64,000 bases of DNA from Geminocystis sp. NIES-3709 (lineage in GTDB: Bacteria > Cyanobacteriota > Cyanobacteriia > Cyanobacteriales > Cyanobacteriaceae), in NCBI RefSeq assembly GCF_001548115.1, contig NZ_AP014821.1:3413262-3477261 (forward strand), given 5' to 3'. This document shows positions 50,649-59,728 of this stretch, in pieces; position 1 is the first letter of the stretch; each line of letters opens with the position of its first letter. Under the pieces are notes generated by a model. That model saw only the letters and a program-made list of their open reading frames with translations, was not told the DNA's origin and did not search any database. A program made the position numbers and the translations under genes.

Positions 50649-52373
50649 ATGGAATATAACTTACCTTGTCAACGTTGGAAATTTTATTCTCAAAATCCCA
50701 CTTTAGTTAATCAGTTAGTTGAGAGATTGGGGTTATCTTCTATTGTTGCTCAGGTTATTATCAACCGTGGCATGGTTAATGTCGATGATGTACAAAGTTA
50801 TGTTAATCCTGAAATTATTAATTTACCTTCTCCTCTCACAGAATTTCCTGATTTACCTAAAAGTATCGAAATTCTCAAAAATACGATCGAGTCTAAGCAA
50901 AAAATAGCTATTTGTGGAGACTATGATGCTGATGGCATGACAAGCACCGCCTTATTATTGAGAGGTTTAAGGCATTTGGGGGCAAAAGTTGACTATGCTA
51001 TTCCTAGTCGGATGAAAGATGGCTATGGTATCAATAAACGTATTGTAGAGGAATTTAAAGAAGAAGGAGTGAGTTTAGTTTTAACCGTTGATAACGGTAT
51101 TTCTGCCTATGATGCGATCGCAAGAGCTAAAGAATTAGGATTACAAGTAATTATTACTGATCATCACGATTTACCATTAAAATTACCTCCCGCCGATGCC
51201 ATTTTGAACCCGAAATTATTACCAAAAACTTCCCCTTATTATGGTTTAGCCGGGGTAGGAGTTGCCTATGTTTTAGCTGTCACCCTTGCCCAAAATTTGA
51301 ACAAATTACAAGGATTGACCAAACCTCTTTTAGAATTATATACCGTAGGCACGATCGCTGATATGGCACCCTTAACGGGGGTGAATCGCCGTTGGTTAAA
51401 AAGAGGACTGAAATTATTATCAAAATCAGATATTTTAGGTATCAAATCTTTAATTACTTTGGCTGAAGTTGACGGCAAAAAAAAACAATTAAATTCTGAT
51501 GATATAGGTTTTAAAATCGGGCCAAGAATTAATACGATAGGAAGACTAGATGATCCACAAATTGTTATAGAATTACTGACTACCGATGATGAAAAAGTAG
51601 CTATCACAAGGGCAATGCAATGTAATCAATCGAATCAAACTCGTCAAAATTTAACTAAACAAATTGAGCAAGAAGCGATTAAAATAATTGAGGAAAAACA
51701 GATAAATTGGCAAGACGATCGACTTTTATTAATTGTTCATGAAAATTGGCATCATGGAATCATCGGATTAGTTGCATCTCGTTTATTAGAAAAATATGGA
51801 GTACCTGTTTTTATCGGTACTTATGAGGAAGACAATCCAGAATTAATAAGAGGTTCAGCTAGAGGCATTGAGGAATTTAATATTTTTTCGGCACTGCAAT
51901 ATTGTGATGATTTATTAAGTAAATATGGAGGACATAAAGCGGCGGGGGGTTTTGGTTTTCCTACTAAAAATTTGCCCTTAATTCACGATCGTTTAAGAGA
52001 ATTTGCTCATCAAACTTTAATACCAGAATATTTAAAACCTTTAATTAAAATAGATACAGAAATTAGTTTTAAAGATATTACTTTTCAGTTATTAAAAGAA
52101 ATAGATAGTTTATATCCTTGGGGTATTGAAAATAATGAACCTATTTTTTCTAGTTTGAATGTCAAAGTATCTTCTCAACAATTAACAAAAACAGGGGAAC
52201 ATTTACAACTTAAATTTGTACAAGATGATATAGAATTAAAAGCGATCGCTTGGCGTTGGAATCAGTATTATCCTTTACCACCAACGATCGATATAGCCTA
52301 TAAAATTAAAGAAAATGATTGGAATGGGAATAAATCAATTCAACTAGACATTGTAGGGGTAAGAAAAAGTTAA
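50649..52373 (+). CDS. recJ: Single-stranded-DNA-specific exonuclease RecJ
   Basis: The 574-residue protein has the DHH motifs ICGDYDADGMTSTALLLRGL, VLTVDNGISAYDAI and IITDHHDLP, each carrying metal-binding Asp or His residues. The DHHA1 motifs GSARGIEEFNIFSAL and YGGHKAAGGFGFP are intact. RecJ degrades single-stranded DNA from the 5' end in recombination, base-excision and mismatch repair. All catalytic motifs are complete, unlike the second RecJ-like gene at 59.7 kb. Confidence 0.95.
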   Translation: MEYNLPCQRWKFYSQNPTLVNQLVERLGLSSIVAQVIINRGMVNVDDVQSYVNPEIINLPSPLTEFPDLPKSIEILKNTIESKQKIAICGDYDADGMTSTALLLRGLRHLGAKVDYAIPSRMKDGYGINKRIVEEFKEEGVSLVLTVDNGISAYDAIARAKELGLQVIITDHHDLPLKLPPADAILNPKLLPKTSPYYGLAGVGVAYVLAVTLAQNLNKLQGLTKPLLELYTVGTIADMAPLTGVNRRWLKRGLKLLSKSDILGIKSLITLAEVDGKKKQLNSDDIGFKIGPRINTIGRLDDPQIVIELLTTDDEKVAITRAMQCNQSNQTRQNLTKQIEQEAIKIIEEKQINWQDDRLLLIVHENWHHGIIGLVASRLLEKYGVPVFIGTYEEDNPELIRGSARGIEEFNIFSALQYCDDLLSKYGGHKAAGGFGFPTKNLPLIHDRLREFAHQTLIPEYLKPLIKIDTEISFKDITFQLLKEIDSLYPWGIENNEPIFSSLNVKVSSQQLTKTGEHLQLKFVQDDIELKAIAWRWNQYYPLPPTIDIAYKIKENDWNGNKSIQLDIVGVRKS

Positions 52374-52388
52374 TTTTGTCATTGATCA

Positions 52389-53312
52389 TTAGTCATTGTT
52401 AATTGTTAAGGTTGAACCCTTTGTGTCTAAATCTAAACAACGAACATCGGCATTAACACCCAAATCACCCCATGTTGTTTTAATCCCCGTCATAACTTTT
52501 TCAGCGTTGATACTAGAAGATAAAGCTAATAAAGTAGGGCCAGCACCACTAATCACCATACCATAACCATCAGCTTTGATTACTGCTTTATAAATGTCGT
52601 CATAACCTTTGATGAGGCTTTTGCGGTAAGGTTGATGTAATTTATCTTTTAAGGCTTCTTTTAACCAATTTTCGTTTCCTGTTTCTAAACCTTTAATCAA
52701 TAAACCCAAATGGGCAATATTATATACAGCGTCATGATAACTTAATTGTTTCGGTAAAACTGCCCTAGCGGATTCTGTTGAGAGTTCAAAATCGGGTATT
52801 CCTAGGATGAATTTTATATCTTGATGACAGTTTATCGGTACAAATTGCCAGTTATTTTTTTCTCCCACAGATAAAATACAATTACCTAAAAAAGCAGGTA
52901 CAACATTATCTGGATGTCCTTCTAGTTCGATCGCTAAATCGATTAATTCTGATGAAGATAACTTGTTTGTGGAGTAGTAATTAGCGGCTAACAATCCAGC
53001 GACGATCGCAGTAGCGGAACTACCCAAACCCCTTGCTAAAGGTACATTAATTTTAATTTTGATGTCAACATAAGGAGGAGTTATACCCGTATGATGATAG
53101 AAATGCAGAAAAGACTTATAGAGTAAATTATCCTCACTCAAACTAATTTTTTCAGCCCCATCACCTACCACGGTAAAAGATGTTTTATTCTCATCCAACG
53201 AAAACTCAAACTCATTATAAAAACTTAACGCAGTACCAATACAATCAAAACCAGAACCCAAATTAGCAGTAGTAGCCGGGACTTGAACCAAAATAGAATT
53301 AGAAGAATCCAT
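52389..53312 (-). CDS. thrB: Homoserine kinase
   Basis: The 307-residue GHMP kinase starts VQVPATTANLGSGFDCIGTA and has the ATP loop PLARGLGSSATAIVAGLLAA and the third motif YGMVISGAGPTLLAL. It phosphorylates homoserine with ATP in threonine synthesis. I choose ATG 53312; a GTG at 53333 would add seven residues outside the fold. It converges with recJ, with 15 bases between stops. Confidence 0.95.
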   Translation of the reverse strand: MDSSNSILVQVPATTANLGSGFDCIGTALSFYNEFEFSLDENKTSFTVVGDGAEKISLSEDNLLYKSFLHFYHHTGITPPYVDIKIKINVPLARGLGSSATAIVAGLLAANYYSTNKLSSSELIDLAIELEGHPDNVVPAFLGNCILSVGEKNNWQFVPINCHQDIKFILGIPDFELSTESARAVLPKQLSYHDAVYNIAHLGLLIKGLETGNENWLKEALKDKLHQPYRKSLIKGYDDIYKAVIKADGYGMVISGAGPTLLALSSSINAEKVMTGIKTTWGDLGVNADVRCLDLDTKGSTLTINND

Positions 53313-53590
53313 AATCAATTTATCATAAAGCACAATTATTAATTATCAATTATCGATCGATCTCTTGCAAAATAAAAATAACGTTTTCTGGTTTCTGAAT
53401 CTCTGGGATATTGTTTAAAAGGATAACAAACATAATATATTTATCTGAGTTCGATTGAATGTTGAGAAAAATTAGATCTATAGCAATTTGTGATATTATT
53501 TTTTAGTGCCTAAGTGGAAAAAGATTTATTCTGCACCATTCAGGAGTAAAATAAATAAACCATTTGTAAAGAAGATTAGCCATATAAGGC

Positions 53591-54115
53591 ATGGTTTGGT
53601 TACAGAAATTGTTTACAAAAACTGAAAATGAGAATGATCTCTCCGACAAAAACTACGGGAGGGATTGGGTAACACTTGATCCTGAAATCTTTGGTCGCAG
53701 TAAAATTTACTTTAGTACGAATCAAGACATCGATTTGTACGAATTAGAAGAATTATGCGACTCCGTCGGATGGGCAAGAAGACCGTTAAGAAAAGTCCGA
53801 AAAGCATTAGATAATAGCTATTTAGTGGCTTCTGCTTGGGAAGTACGAGGTGCGAGAACTGTTTTAATTGGTTTTGCCCGTGCTACATCTGATCATGCCT
53901 TTAACGCTACTATTTGGGATGTGGTGATACACCCTCGTTTTCAAAATAAGGGATTAGGCAAAATTTTTATGAAATATATGATTAAGAAACTTCGTGCTGA
54001 TGATATTAGTAACGTTACCTTATTTGCCGATCCTCATGTGATAGAGTTTTACCGTCGCTTAGGTTTTGTATTAGATCCCGAAGGGATTAAAGGTATGTTT
54101 TTGTATCCTGATTAA
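53591..54115 (+). CDS. GNAT-family N-acetyltransferase (plastid Ycf52-like)
   Basis: The 174-residue protein has the GNAT fold: [36 protein letters not shown], the acetyl-CoA loop [17 protein letters not shown] and the ending EFYRRLGF. Cyanobacterial and plastid members acetylate serotonin or protein amino groups; the plant homologue NSI acts in chloroplasts. The substrate here is not known. A TA-flanked IS630-type end lies 30 bases after the stop. Confidence 0.88.
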   Translation: MVWLQKLFTKTENENDLSDKNYGRDWVTLDPEIFGRSKIYFSTNQDIDLYELEELCDSVGWARRPLRKVRKALDNSYLVASAWEVRGARTVLIGFARATSDHAFNATIWDVVIHPRFQNKGLGKIFMKYMIKKLRADDISNVTLFADPHVIEFYRRLGFVLDPEGIKGMFLYPD

Positions 54116-54144
54116 AATTATTCTGTAGTGTATAAATTTATTAA

Positions 54145-54190
54145 TAAGCTAAGACGCATTTAAGCTCCATATAATTTTGTTACTGATAAA
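54145..54190 (+). mobile_element. Solo IS630-type terminal repeat
   Basis: TA (54145-54146) is followed by AGCTAAGACGCATT (54147-54160), identical to the IS630 end at 43880. Further right, the sequence resembles the 24.4-kb copy (ATATAATTT and TGATAAA in the same order) rather than the IS interior. No opposite end is seen within 300 bases. It is probably a relic of an element related to, but not the same as, the intact IS. Confidence 0.6.
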
Positions 54191-54261
54191 TAAATCTGCC
54201 CTGTGTGTGCCTCATTTACAATCTAAATGTGTTTGCGACTTACTATTATCTATTCCTCGTT

Positions 54262-54291
54262 TTCACCAATAATTTTATACTTCACTGAGGA
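54262..54291 (+). repeat. 30-bp dispersed repeat, copy C
   Basis: TTCACCAATAATTTTATAC and TTCACTGAGGA match copies at 31551 and 62093, all preceded by pyrimidine-rich DNA. The gap 54116-54484 (369 bases) otherwise holds the solo IS end and no gene that I trust. Confidence 0.5.
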
Positions 54292-54484
54292 AAAATTTAT
54301 TTCTAACTTTCTTTGGAATACTGTTTCTCAACTTATTATAATTGGAAATAGCCTCGGTTTACTAGGAGCGAATAAACATGGTTACTCCTATCACATACAG
54401 GATTCAGCTTGTAATTATCTGAATATTCGTTCTCCATATCAGTTTGACTACGAGGCTATCTAAAAATAGTGAGAGGCAAAAACT

Positions 54485-55330
54485 GTGAAGTGGCAACAAG
54501 AAATTATTATCAAAGATACTCACAGGGGAATTTATTATAAAGATGGTGTTTTTGTTAAAATTTTAAACGCTGGTAGATATGTTATTCCTCCTCATATTAA
54601 TTGGGGAATTTGGCGTACTCCCAAAATAGAAATAACTCTAGTCGATATTCGGGAAAGAGATTTAACCATTAAGGGGCAAGAAATTTTAACCGCTGATAAA
54701 GTAGCCATTCGAGTTAGTATTATTGTTCAATTTCGAGTTGTTGATGCCCGTGCCGCCATTCATGAAGTAGAAAACTATGAAAATCGTCTTTATAGTGATG
54801 TACAATTAGCGGCGAGACGCTCTTTAGCTTCTATGTCTCTGGAGCAGATTTTAACTAATCGTAATCAACTTAGTGAAGATATTTTACAAGATGTTCAAGA
54901 AGTGGCAAGTCGTTATGGTATTTCCATTTTAAGAGCGGATGTGAAAGATTTAATCTTCCCTGGTAATTTGCAGGAAATTATGAACAAGGTTTTAGCTACT
55001 GAGCGTTTAAGCCAAGCACAATTAGTCGAAGCCCGTACCAAAGCTGAAGTTAAGAAAATTGAAGCTCAAGCACAACAAGAAATAAGACAACTACAAACAG
55101 AGGCGGAAATTATATCTAAACAAAAAACCGCTACTCAGGAAGCTGAAATTCAACAGATTAAAACTCAAGCCATTATTGATAGTTTAAAACAATTGGAATC
55201 CGTGGCGATCGCTTATAGTAATCATCCAGCATTACTAAGGTTACAAGAATTGGAAATGTTGAAAGAATTAGCTAACAATAGTAATGCTCAAATTTATTTT
55301 AATTCAGATAATTTCCCTACTAAAAAGTAA
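54485..55330 (+). CDS. SPFH/band-7 domain protein (slipin-like)
   Basis: The 281-residue protein has a band-7 core (GVFVKILNAGRYVIPPHINW, VDIRERDLTIKGQEILTADK, VAIRVSIIVQFRV) and a coiled-coil tail from about 175 (ERLSQAQLVEARTKAEVKKI, then heptads). No transmembrane anchor is clear; the N-terminus (MKWQQEIIIKDTHRG) is short. Band-7 proteins form membrane-bound oligomers that organise microdomains and regulate proteases. The start is GTG 54485 with GAGAGG upstream. It is first in a tight cluster with the next two genes (29- and 59-base gaps). Confidence 0.87.
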   Translation: MKWQQEIIIKDTHRGIYYKDGVFVKILNAGRYVIPPHINWGIWRTPKIEITLVDIRERDLTIKGQEILTADKVAIRVSIIVQFRVVDARAAIHEVENYENRLYSDVQLAARRSLASMSLEQILTNRNQLSEDILQDVQEVASRYGISILRADVKDLIFPGNLQEIMNKVLATERLSQAQLVEARTKAEVKKIEAQAQQEIRQLQTEAEIISKQKTATQEAEIQQIKTQAIIDSLKQLESVAIAYSNHPALLRLQELEMLKELANNSNAQIYFNSDNFPTKK

Positions 55331-55359
55331 ATTAAACAGTTTCACTACTCTATTTAATT

Positions 55360-56169
55360 ATGAATCAAATTACTACGTTATCGGGAAAAAAAGCAAGTAT
55401 TCTCGGTTTGGGAAGTAATACTAAAATGGATTATCAATGTATTTTTCAGGCTTATCAAGGAGGAATTAATTACTTCTTTTTTTATAACCTTGATTCTACT
55501 CATTTGATTAATGAATGTGCTAAATTAGCTCAAAATTATCGTCAAGAAATAATAATTGCAACGGGTAGTGAGCAGAGAAATATTCAAGATTTAGATAACT
55601 ATAGAATTAATTTTTGTCAACAGTTAAATATAAAAATAATTGATGTTTTTTTATTAGAATATATCTCTTTTCAAGATGATGTGTTAAAAGTAGAAAAATT
55701 ATTAAATCAATTACATGATTGGAAAAAACAAGGTTTAATTCGTTATTTTGGAATTACTACTCACGATCGAGATTTAGCAGTAAAGTTTCTTGAAAATAGT
55801 AATATTGATATATTAATGCACCGTTATAATATGGCACATCGACAACCAGAAAAACAAGTATTTCCTACTGCTATTGCTAATAAAATTCCTGTAATAAGTT
55901 TTACTGCTACTCGTTGGGGTTCACTTTTAAAAGGTGATTTTAATGGTCAATTTAAAACACCAAAAGCAATAGATTGTTATCGTTTTGTTTTACAAAATTC
56001 TGCCATAAGTTTAACTTTAACTTCCCCAAAAATATTAGAAGAATTAAACGAAAATTTAGCAATATTTAATAATATGAATATGAATAAAGATGAATATGAT
56101 TTATGGCAAAAATACGGTGACTTAATTTATGGTGAAGGGAATGATAGTTTTGAAACTCAATGGTTATAG
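55360..56169 (+). CDS. Aldo/keto reductase-fold protein with lost catalytic residues
   Basis: The 269-residue protein follows the AKR TIM barrel (KKASILGLGSNTKMDYQCIF, LIRYFGITTHDRDLAVKFL, IPVISFTATRWGSLLKGDF). The catalytic tetrad appears lost: the Asp/Tyr region reads INYFFFYNLDS, the Lys region reads EIIIATGSEQ, and the His strand reads IDVFLLEYIS. A reductase role is therefore doubtful; it may bind a ligand or act as a structural partner. It lies between the band-7 gene and the aminotransferase gene in one apparent operon. Confidence 0.75.
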   Translation: MNQITTLSGKKASILGLGSNTKMDYQCIFQAYQGGINYFFFYNLDSTHLINECAKLAQNYRQEIIIATGSEQRNIQDLDNYRINFCQQLNIKIIDVFLLEYISFQDDVLKVEKLLNQLHDWKKQGLIRYFGITTHDRDLAVKFLENSNIDILMHRYNMAHRQPEKQVFPTAIANKIPVISFTATRWGSLLKGDFNGQFKTPKAIDCYRFVLQNSAISLTLTSPKILEELNENLAIFNNMNMNKDEYDLWQKYGDLIYGEGNDSFETQWL

Positions 56170-56228
56170 TTAATAGAAAATATATTTTAATCTTCATAAT
56201 CTAAAACAAGCAAATTAAAATTTGAAAA

Positions 56229-57389
56229 ATGCGTACTAATTCAATTCAATTACCAGTAATTCCTATCATCAATGAATTAATCAAAAATAATCCTGAGACT
56301 ATTTCATTGGGGCAAGGAGTTGTTTTTTATCCTCCTCCTGCTGAAGCCTTTCATCACATAAATAATTTTCATCACAATCCCCAAAATAATCTATATCAAT
56401 CAGTACAAGGAATTCCACTTTTATTAGCACAAATAAAGCAAAAATTAGCGTTAGATAATAATATTTTAGTTGACGATCGATCGTCAATTTTTGTTACGGC
56501 AGGTTCTAATATGGCTTTCATGAATGCAATTTTAGCTATCACTAATCCTGAAGATGAAATAATTATTTTATCTCCCTATTATTTTAATCATGAAATGGCT
56601 ATTAGATTAGCAAATTGTACACCGATAATTGTAGAAACAGATGAACAATATCAACCAGATATTAATAAAATTTTAACTGCTATCACCCCAAAAACTAAAG
56701 CTATTGTTACTATTTCCCCTAATAATCCCACAGGTGTTGTTTATTCTAAAAATGATTTATTAAAGATTAATAATATTTGTCGAGAAAAAGGGATTTATCA
56801 TATTAGTGATGAGGCTTATGAATATTTTACTTATAATGATGTTAAACATTATTCCCCTGCCTCTTTTCCTAATAGTTATAATCATACAATTTCCTTATTT
56901 AGCTTATCAAAAGCTTATGGTTTTGCTAGTTGGAGAATTGGGTATATGCTAATTCCAAAACACTTAGAAATGGGTATCAAAAAAGTTCAAGATACTATCT
57001 TAATTTGTCCTCCAGTTATTTCTCAATATGCCGCATTAGGTGCATTAAAAATAGGTATTAGTTATTGTCAAAAATATTTATCAGACGTTAATAAAGTCAG
57101 AGAAAAAATGTTAAATTCTCTACAAGAAATTAGTGATATTTGTCAAGTTAGTAATTCGGATGGAGCTTTTTATTTTTTTCTGAAAATTAATACTGAAATG
57201 AACTCTTTTGATTTGACAAAAAAATTAATAGAAAATTATCAAGTAGCAGTGATACCGGGTACAACTTTTGGTGTTGAGAATAAATGTTGTCTAAGGGTTG
57301 CTTATGGTTTATTAAACTATGAAACTGCATCAATCGGAATTAATAGATTAGTTGAAGGTTTATCGAAACTAGCCCTTAAAAGCGATTAA
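56229..57389 (+). CDS. Class I/II PLP-dependent aminotransferase
   Basis: The 386-residue fold-type I enzyme has ETISLGQGVVFYPPPAEAF, VTISPNNPTGVVYSKNDL and the PLP-lysine motif FSLSKAYGFASWRIGYML. The C-terminal Arg for the alpha-carboxylate lies in CCLRVAYG. The family includes aspartate, aromatic and methionine aminotransferases; the exact substrate cannot be told. It is the third gene of the SPFH-AKR cluster. Confidence 0.88.
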   Translation: MRTNSIQLPVIPIINELIKNNPETISLGQGVVFYPPPAEAFHHINNFHHNPQNNLYQSVQGIPLLLAQIKQKLALDNNILVDDRSSIFVTAGSNMAFMNAILAITNPEDEIIILSPYYFNHEMAIRLANCTPIIVETDEQYQPDINKILTAITPKTKAIVTISPNNPTGVVYSKNDLLKINNICREKGIYHISDEAYEYFTYNDVKHYSPASFPNSYNHTISLFSLSKAYGFASWRIGYMLIPKHLEMGIKKVQDTILICPPVISQYAALGALKIGISYCQKYLSDVNKVREKMLNSLQEISDICQVSNSDGAFYFFLKINTEMNSFDLTKKLIENYQVAVIPGTTFGVENKCCLRVAYGLLNYETASIGINRLVEGLSKLALKSD

Positions 57390-57461
57390 TGTGAGAAAAA
57401 GATGATTTATTGAGATAATAAGAGCAAGTTATGATTCAATAATTTCGAGAATAAAAGTATT

Positions 57462-58640
57462 ATGGTAAAAAATAAAGTATTATCTTGGCTAACTATAATT
57501 ATATTTAGTGTTATTTTAGTAGGTTGTAATGATTCGATCGAGAGTGTACAGGCTTTTAATAGTGATTCTAAACCCCCTATTCCCAATGTAGAAAATATAG
57601 CAGAAGTTGCCCCTCCCTTACTAATTCAACAACTTAACGAGAATTTTGCCCAAACTCAACCACAGGTAAAAATTCTTAGTCCTCAAAATGATGAAGTTTT
57701 AAATACTAATAATGTATCTGTTGACTTAGAAGTGAAAGGATTAGATATATTTAAAAATGAGGAATTACAAATGGGTCCTCATTTACACTTTTTCGTTGAT
57801 GATAAACCCTATCAGGCTATTTATAGTACAGCAAACTCGATCGAATTAACAGATTTAGCACCCGGTACTCATACTATCAGAGTTTTTGCTTCTCGTCCTT
57901 GGCATGAAAGTTTCAAAAATGAAGGAGCTTACGCCCAAACTACTTTTCATGTTTTCACTGCCACCGAAGACAATAACCCCGCCCAAAACCAACCATTGCT
58001 TACCTATAGTCGTCCTCAAGGAGTCTATTCTGCTGAACCGATTATGTTAGACTTTTATTTAACTAACACCCCTCTCCATGTAGTCGCCACAGAAAACCCT
58101 AATGATGAAATTGTTGATTGGCGTATTCGAGTAACTATCAATGGGGAATCTTTTTTATTAGATACATGGCAACCGATTTATTTGACTGGTTTTAATAAAG
58201 GACAAAACTGGGTTAAATTAGAATTTATTGATGAAAATGGTAATGTTATCAAAAATGCGTTTAATAGTACAGTAAGAGTAATTGATTTTCAGCCGAAAGT
58301 TAAAGATACTTTAGCTAAATTAGTTACCAATAAGATTAGTTTAACCAAAGCCCAAGCTATTACTATTAAAGATTATCCAATAACAGAAGAAGAAGTTACT
58401 CCAGAGGAGACAAAAGTTGAAGAAGTTACTCCAGAGGAAATAAAAATCGAAGAAGTTACTCCAGAGGAAATAAAAATCGAAGAAGTTACTCCAGAGGAAA
58501 TAAAAATCGAAGAAGTTACTCCAGAGGAAATCAAAGTTGAAGAAGCTACTCCAGAGGAAATCAAAGTCGAAGAAGTTACTCCAGAGGAAATCAAAGTTGA
58601 AGAAGTTACTCCAGAGGAAATCAAAGTCGAAAAAAATTAA
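57462..58640 (+). CDS. Lipoprotein with C-terminal decapeptide repeats
   Basis: The 392-residue protein has a lipoprotein signal peptide (IIIFSVILVGCNDS; lipobox LVGC). Residues about 60-290 form an Ig-like beta region conserved in cyanobacteria (MGPHLHFFVDDKPYQAIYS, GTHTIRVFASRPWHESF). The C-terminus carries eight tandem copies of EEVTPEEIKV-type decapeptides, strongly acidic. The core suggests a periplasmic or outer-membrane protein; the repeats may be a flexible linker. The function is unknown. Confidence 0.82.
   Translation: MVKNKVLSWLTIIIFSVILVGCNDSIESVQAFNSDSKPPIPNVENIAEVAPPLLIQQLNENFAQTQPQVKILSPQNDEVLNTNNVSVDLEVKGLDIFKNEELQMGPHLHFFVDDKPYQAIYSTANSIELTDLAPGTHTIRVFASRPWHESFKNEGAYAQTTFHVFTATEDNNPAQNQPLLTYSRPQGVYSAEPIMLDFYLTNTPLHVVATENPNDEIVDWRIRVTINGESFLLDTWQPIYLTGFNKGQNWVKLEFIDENGNVIKNAFNSTVRVIDFQPKVKDTLAKLVTNKISLTKAQAITIKDYPITEEEVTPEETKVEEVTPEEIKIEEVTPEEIKIEEVTPEEIKIEEVTPEEIKVEEATPEEIKVEEVTPEEIKVEEVTPEEIKVEKN
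58389..58628 (+). repeat. Eight 30-bp in-frame tandem repeats in the lipoprotein gene
   Basis: Eight 30-base units encode EEVTPEETKV, EEVTPEEIKI three times, then EEVTPEEIKV, EEATPEEIKV and EEVTPEEIKV twice. Neighbouring units are nearly identical in DNA. Copy number changes would keep the reading frame. Confidence 0.93.
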
Positions 58641-58914
58641 TGGTGCATTTTATGTTTCTCAAAGCTATGGTAATAATGGTTTAAACCCATTGCCTCTATA
58701 CAATTAATTTTGTGTTAGTACTTATTAACTAAAAAGTTTACATAAATTGATTCCCCTTTCTTTGATAATAGGGGTTTCAGCTATTTTTATGGTGTTGATG
58801 TAAATGCCTGAATCTGAGGAAATTTCAAGGAGTTTTTGATTAAAAATTTTTCAAAGTAACGTTAATTGATGAAAACTAATCATAATAATCCGTATTTTAA
58901 TTATATTTTGATAT

Positions 58915-59328
58915 TTAACTAAACCTATTTAAAAACTCATTTATTGTGATAATTTCGATGTTTCTAAAGGGATGTAAAATTAATAAATCATTATCTCCAG
59001 TAATAATAAAATCTGCTTTACCACTAACTGCTAATTCTAAAAATTTATTGTCTTTAACATCTCGACAAATAGTAATTGTTTCTATAATATTTATAGATTC
59101 CGATTCTAATTTTAGTTTATTGAGAAATTCTATACGGGTTTCCGGCAAAACATATTTATCAAATTTAGGACGTTTTAGTATTTCTTTTAATTCTGCAAAA
59201 GTTGTATCCGAAAACAATATTTGTCCTAATTCTTGTGCTTTTTTATAGGCATAATCTGGTTTTGATAAGCGGATAAGAATAGCACTTACTAATATATTTG
59301 TATCAAATATGAATCTCAATTTAGCCAT
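58915..59328 (-). CDS. PIN-domain toxin (VapC-like)
   Basis: The 137-residue protein has the PIN-domain acids: RFIFDTNILVSAI (first Asp), FAELKEIL (Glu), CRDVKDNKFLELAVSGKADF and IITGDNDLL. Such toxins are Mg2+-dependent endoribonucleases cutting tRNA, rRNA or mRNA. It overlaps the antitoxin gene by 8 bases, so the two are translationally coupled. It matches the 'putative toxin-antitoxin system toxin component, PIN family' type. Confidence 0.9.
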   Translation of the reverse strand: MAKLRFIFDTNILVSAILIRLSKPDYAYKKAQELGQILFSDTTFAELKEILKRPKFDKYVLPETRIEFLNKLKLESESINIIETITICRDVKDNKFLELAVSGKADFIITGDNDLLILHPFRNIEIITINEFLNRFS

Positions 59329-59539
59329 TTTCCAAAATATCTTGTAAAATTTCTTCGGTTAAGCCATTAGTTGTCGCTTGTTGTTGCATATCTGCGATTA
59401 TTTCATCGATCGATCGATCTTGTATAATATCTTTTAACCAATTACTAAATAAGTTTTCGATTTGCTGACGTTTAATCGGTGTTATTTTTTTATAGGCTTT
59501 AGCTACTTCTTTCTCAACCTGAATAGTGATTGTGTCCAT
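59321..59539 (-). CDS. Antitoxin of the PIN-domain toxin pair
   Basis: The 72-residue protein is helical and acidic-basic mixed (TITIQVEKEVAKAYKKITP, LFSNWLKDIIQDRSIDE). It lies directly upstream of the PIN toxin and overlaps it by 8 bases, the standard order for type II systems. No clear DNA-binding motif is recognised by eye. A GATCGATCGATC tract falls inside the gene. Confidence 0.82.
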   Translation of the reverse strand: MDTITIQVEKEVAKAYKKITPIKRQQIENLFSNWLKDIIQDRSIDEIIADMQQQATTNGLTEEILQDILENG

Positions 59540-59728
59540 ATTTTACTCCTTTTTAAATCCAGTTTATATTTATTGTATCTTAGCAATTTTTTTTGTTATT
59601 TAAAACAGAATAGTTTTTAATTTTAATTCTGATTATTTTCATGATAGAATTACATCCTAATTCCTTACTATATTTTTTATAATTTTCTTGTCTAAATTAG
59701 TCTTTAATATTTTTATTTCTTTTTAATT

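Noticed and set aside
54227-54463. A 78-codon plus-strand frame between the GNAT and band-7 genes
   Set aside because: It spans a dispersed 30-bp repeat, has no ribosome-binding site, and its sequence resembles no protein family; more likely chance in AT-rich DNA.
58915-59539. Larger defence island around the toxin-antitoxin pair
   Set aside because: Neighbours are a lipoprotein and a RecJ-like gene; no nuclease, helicase or methylase module of a known defence system is adjacent.
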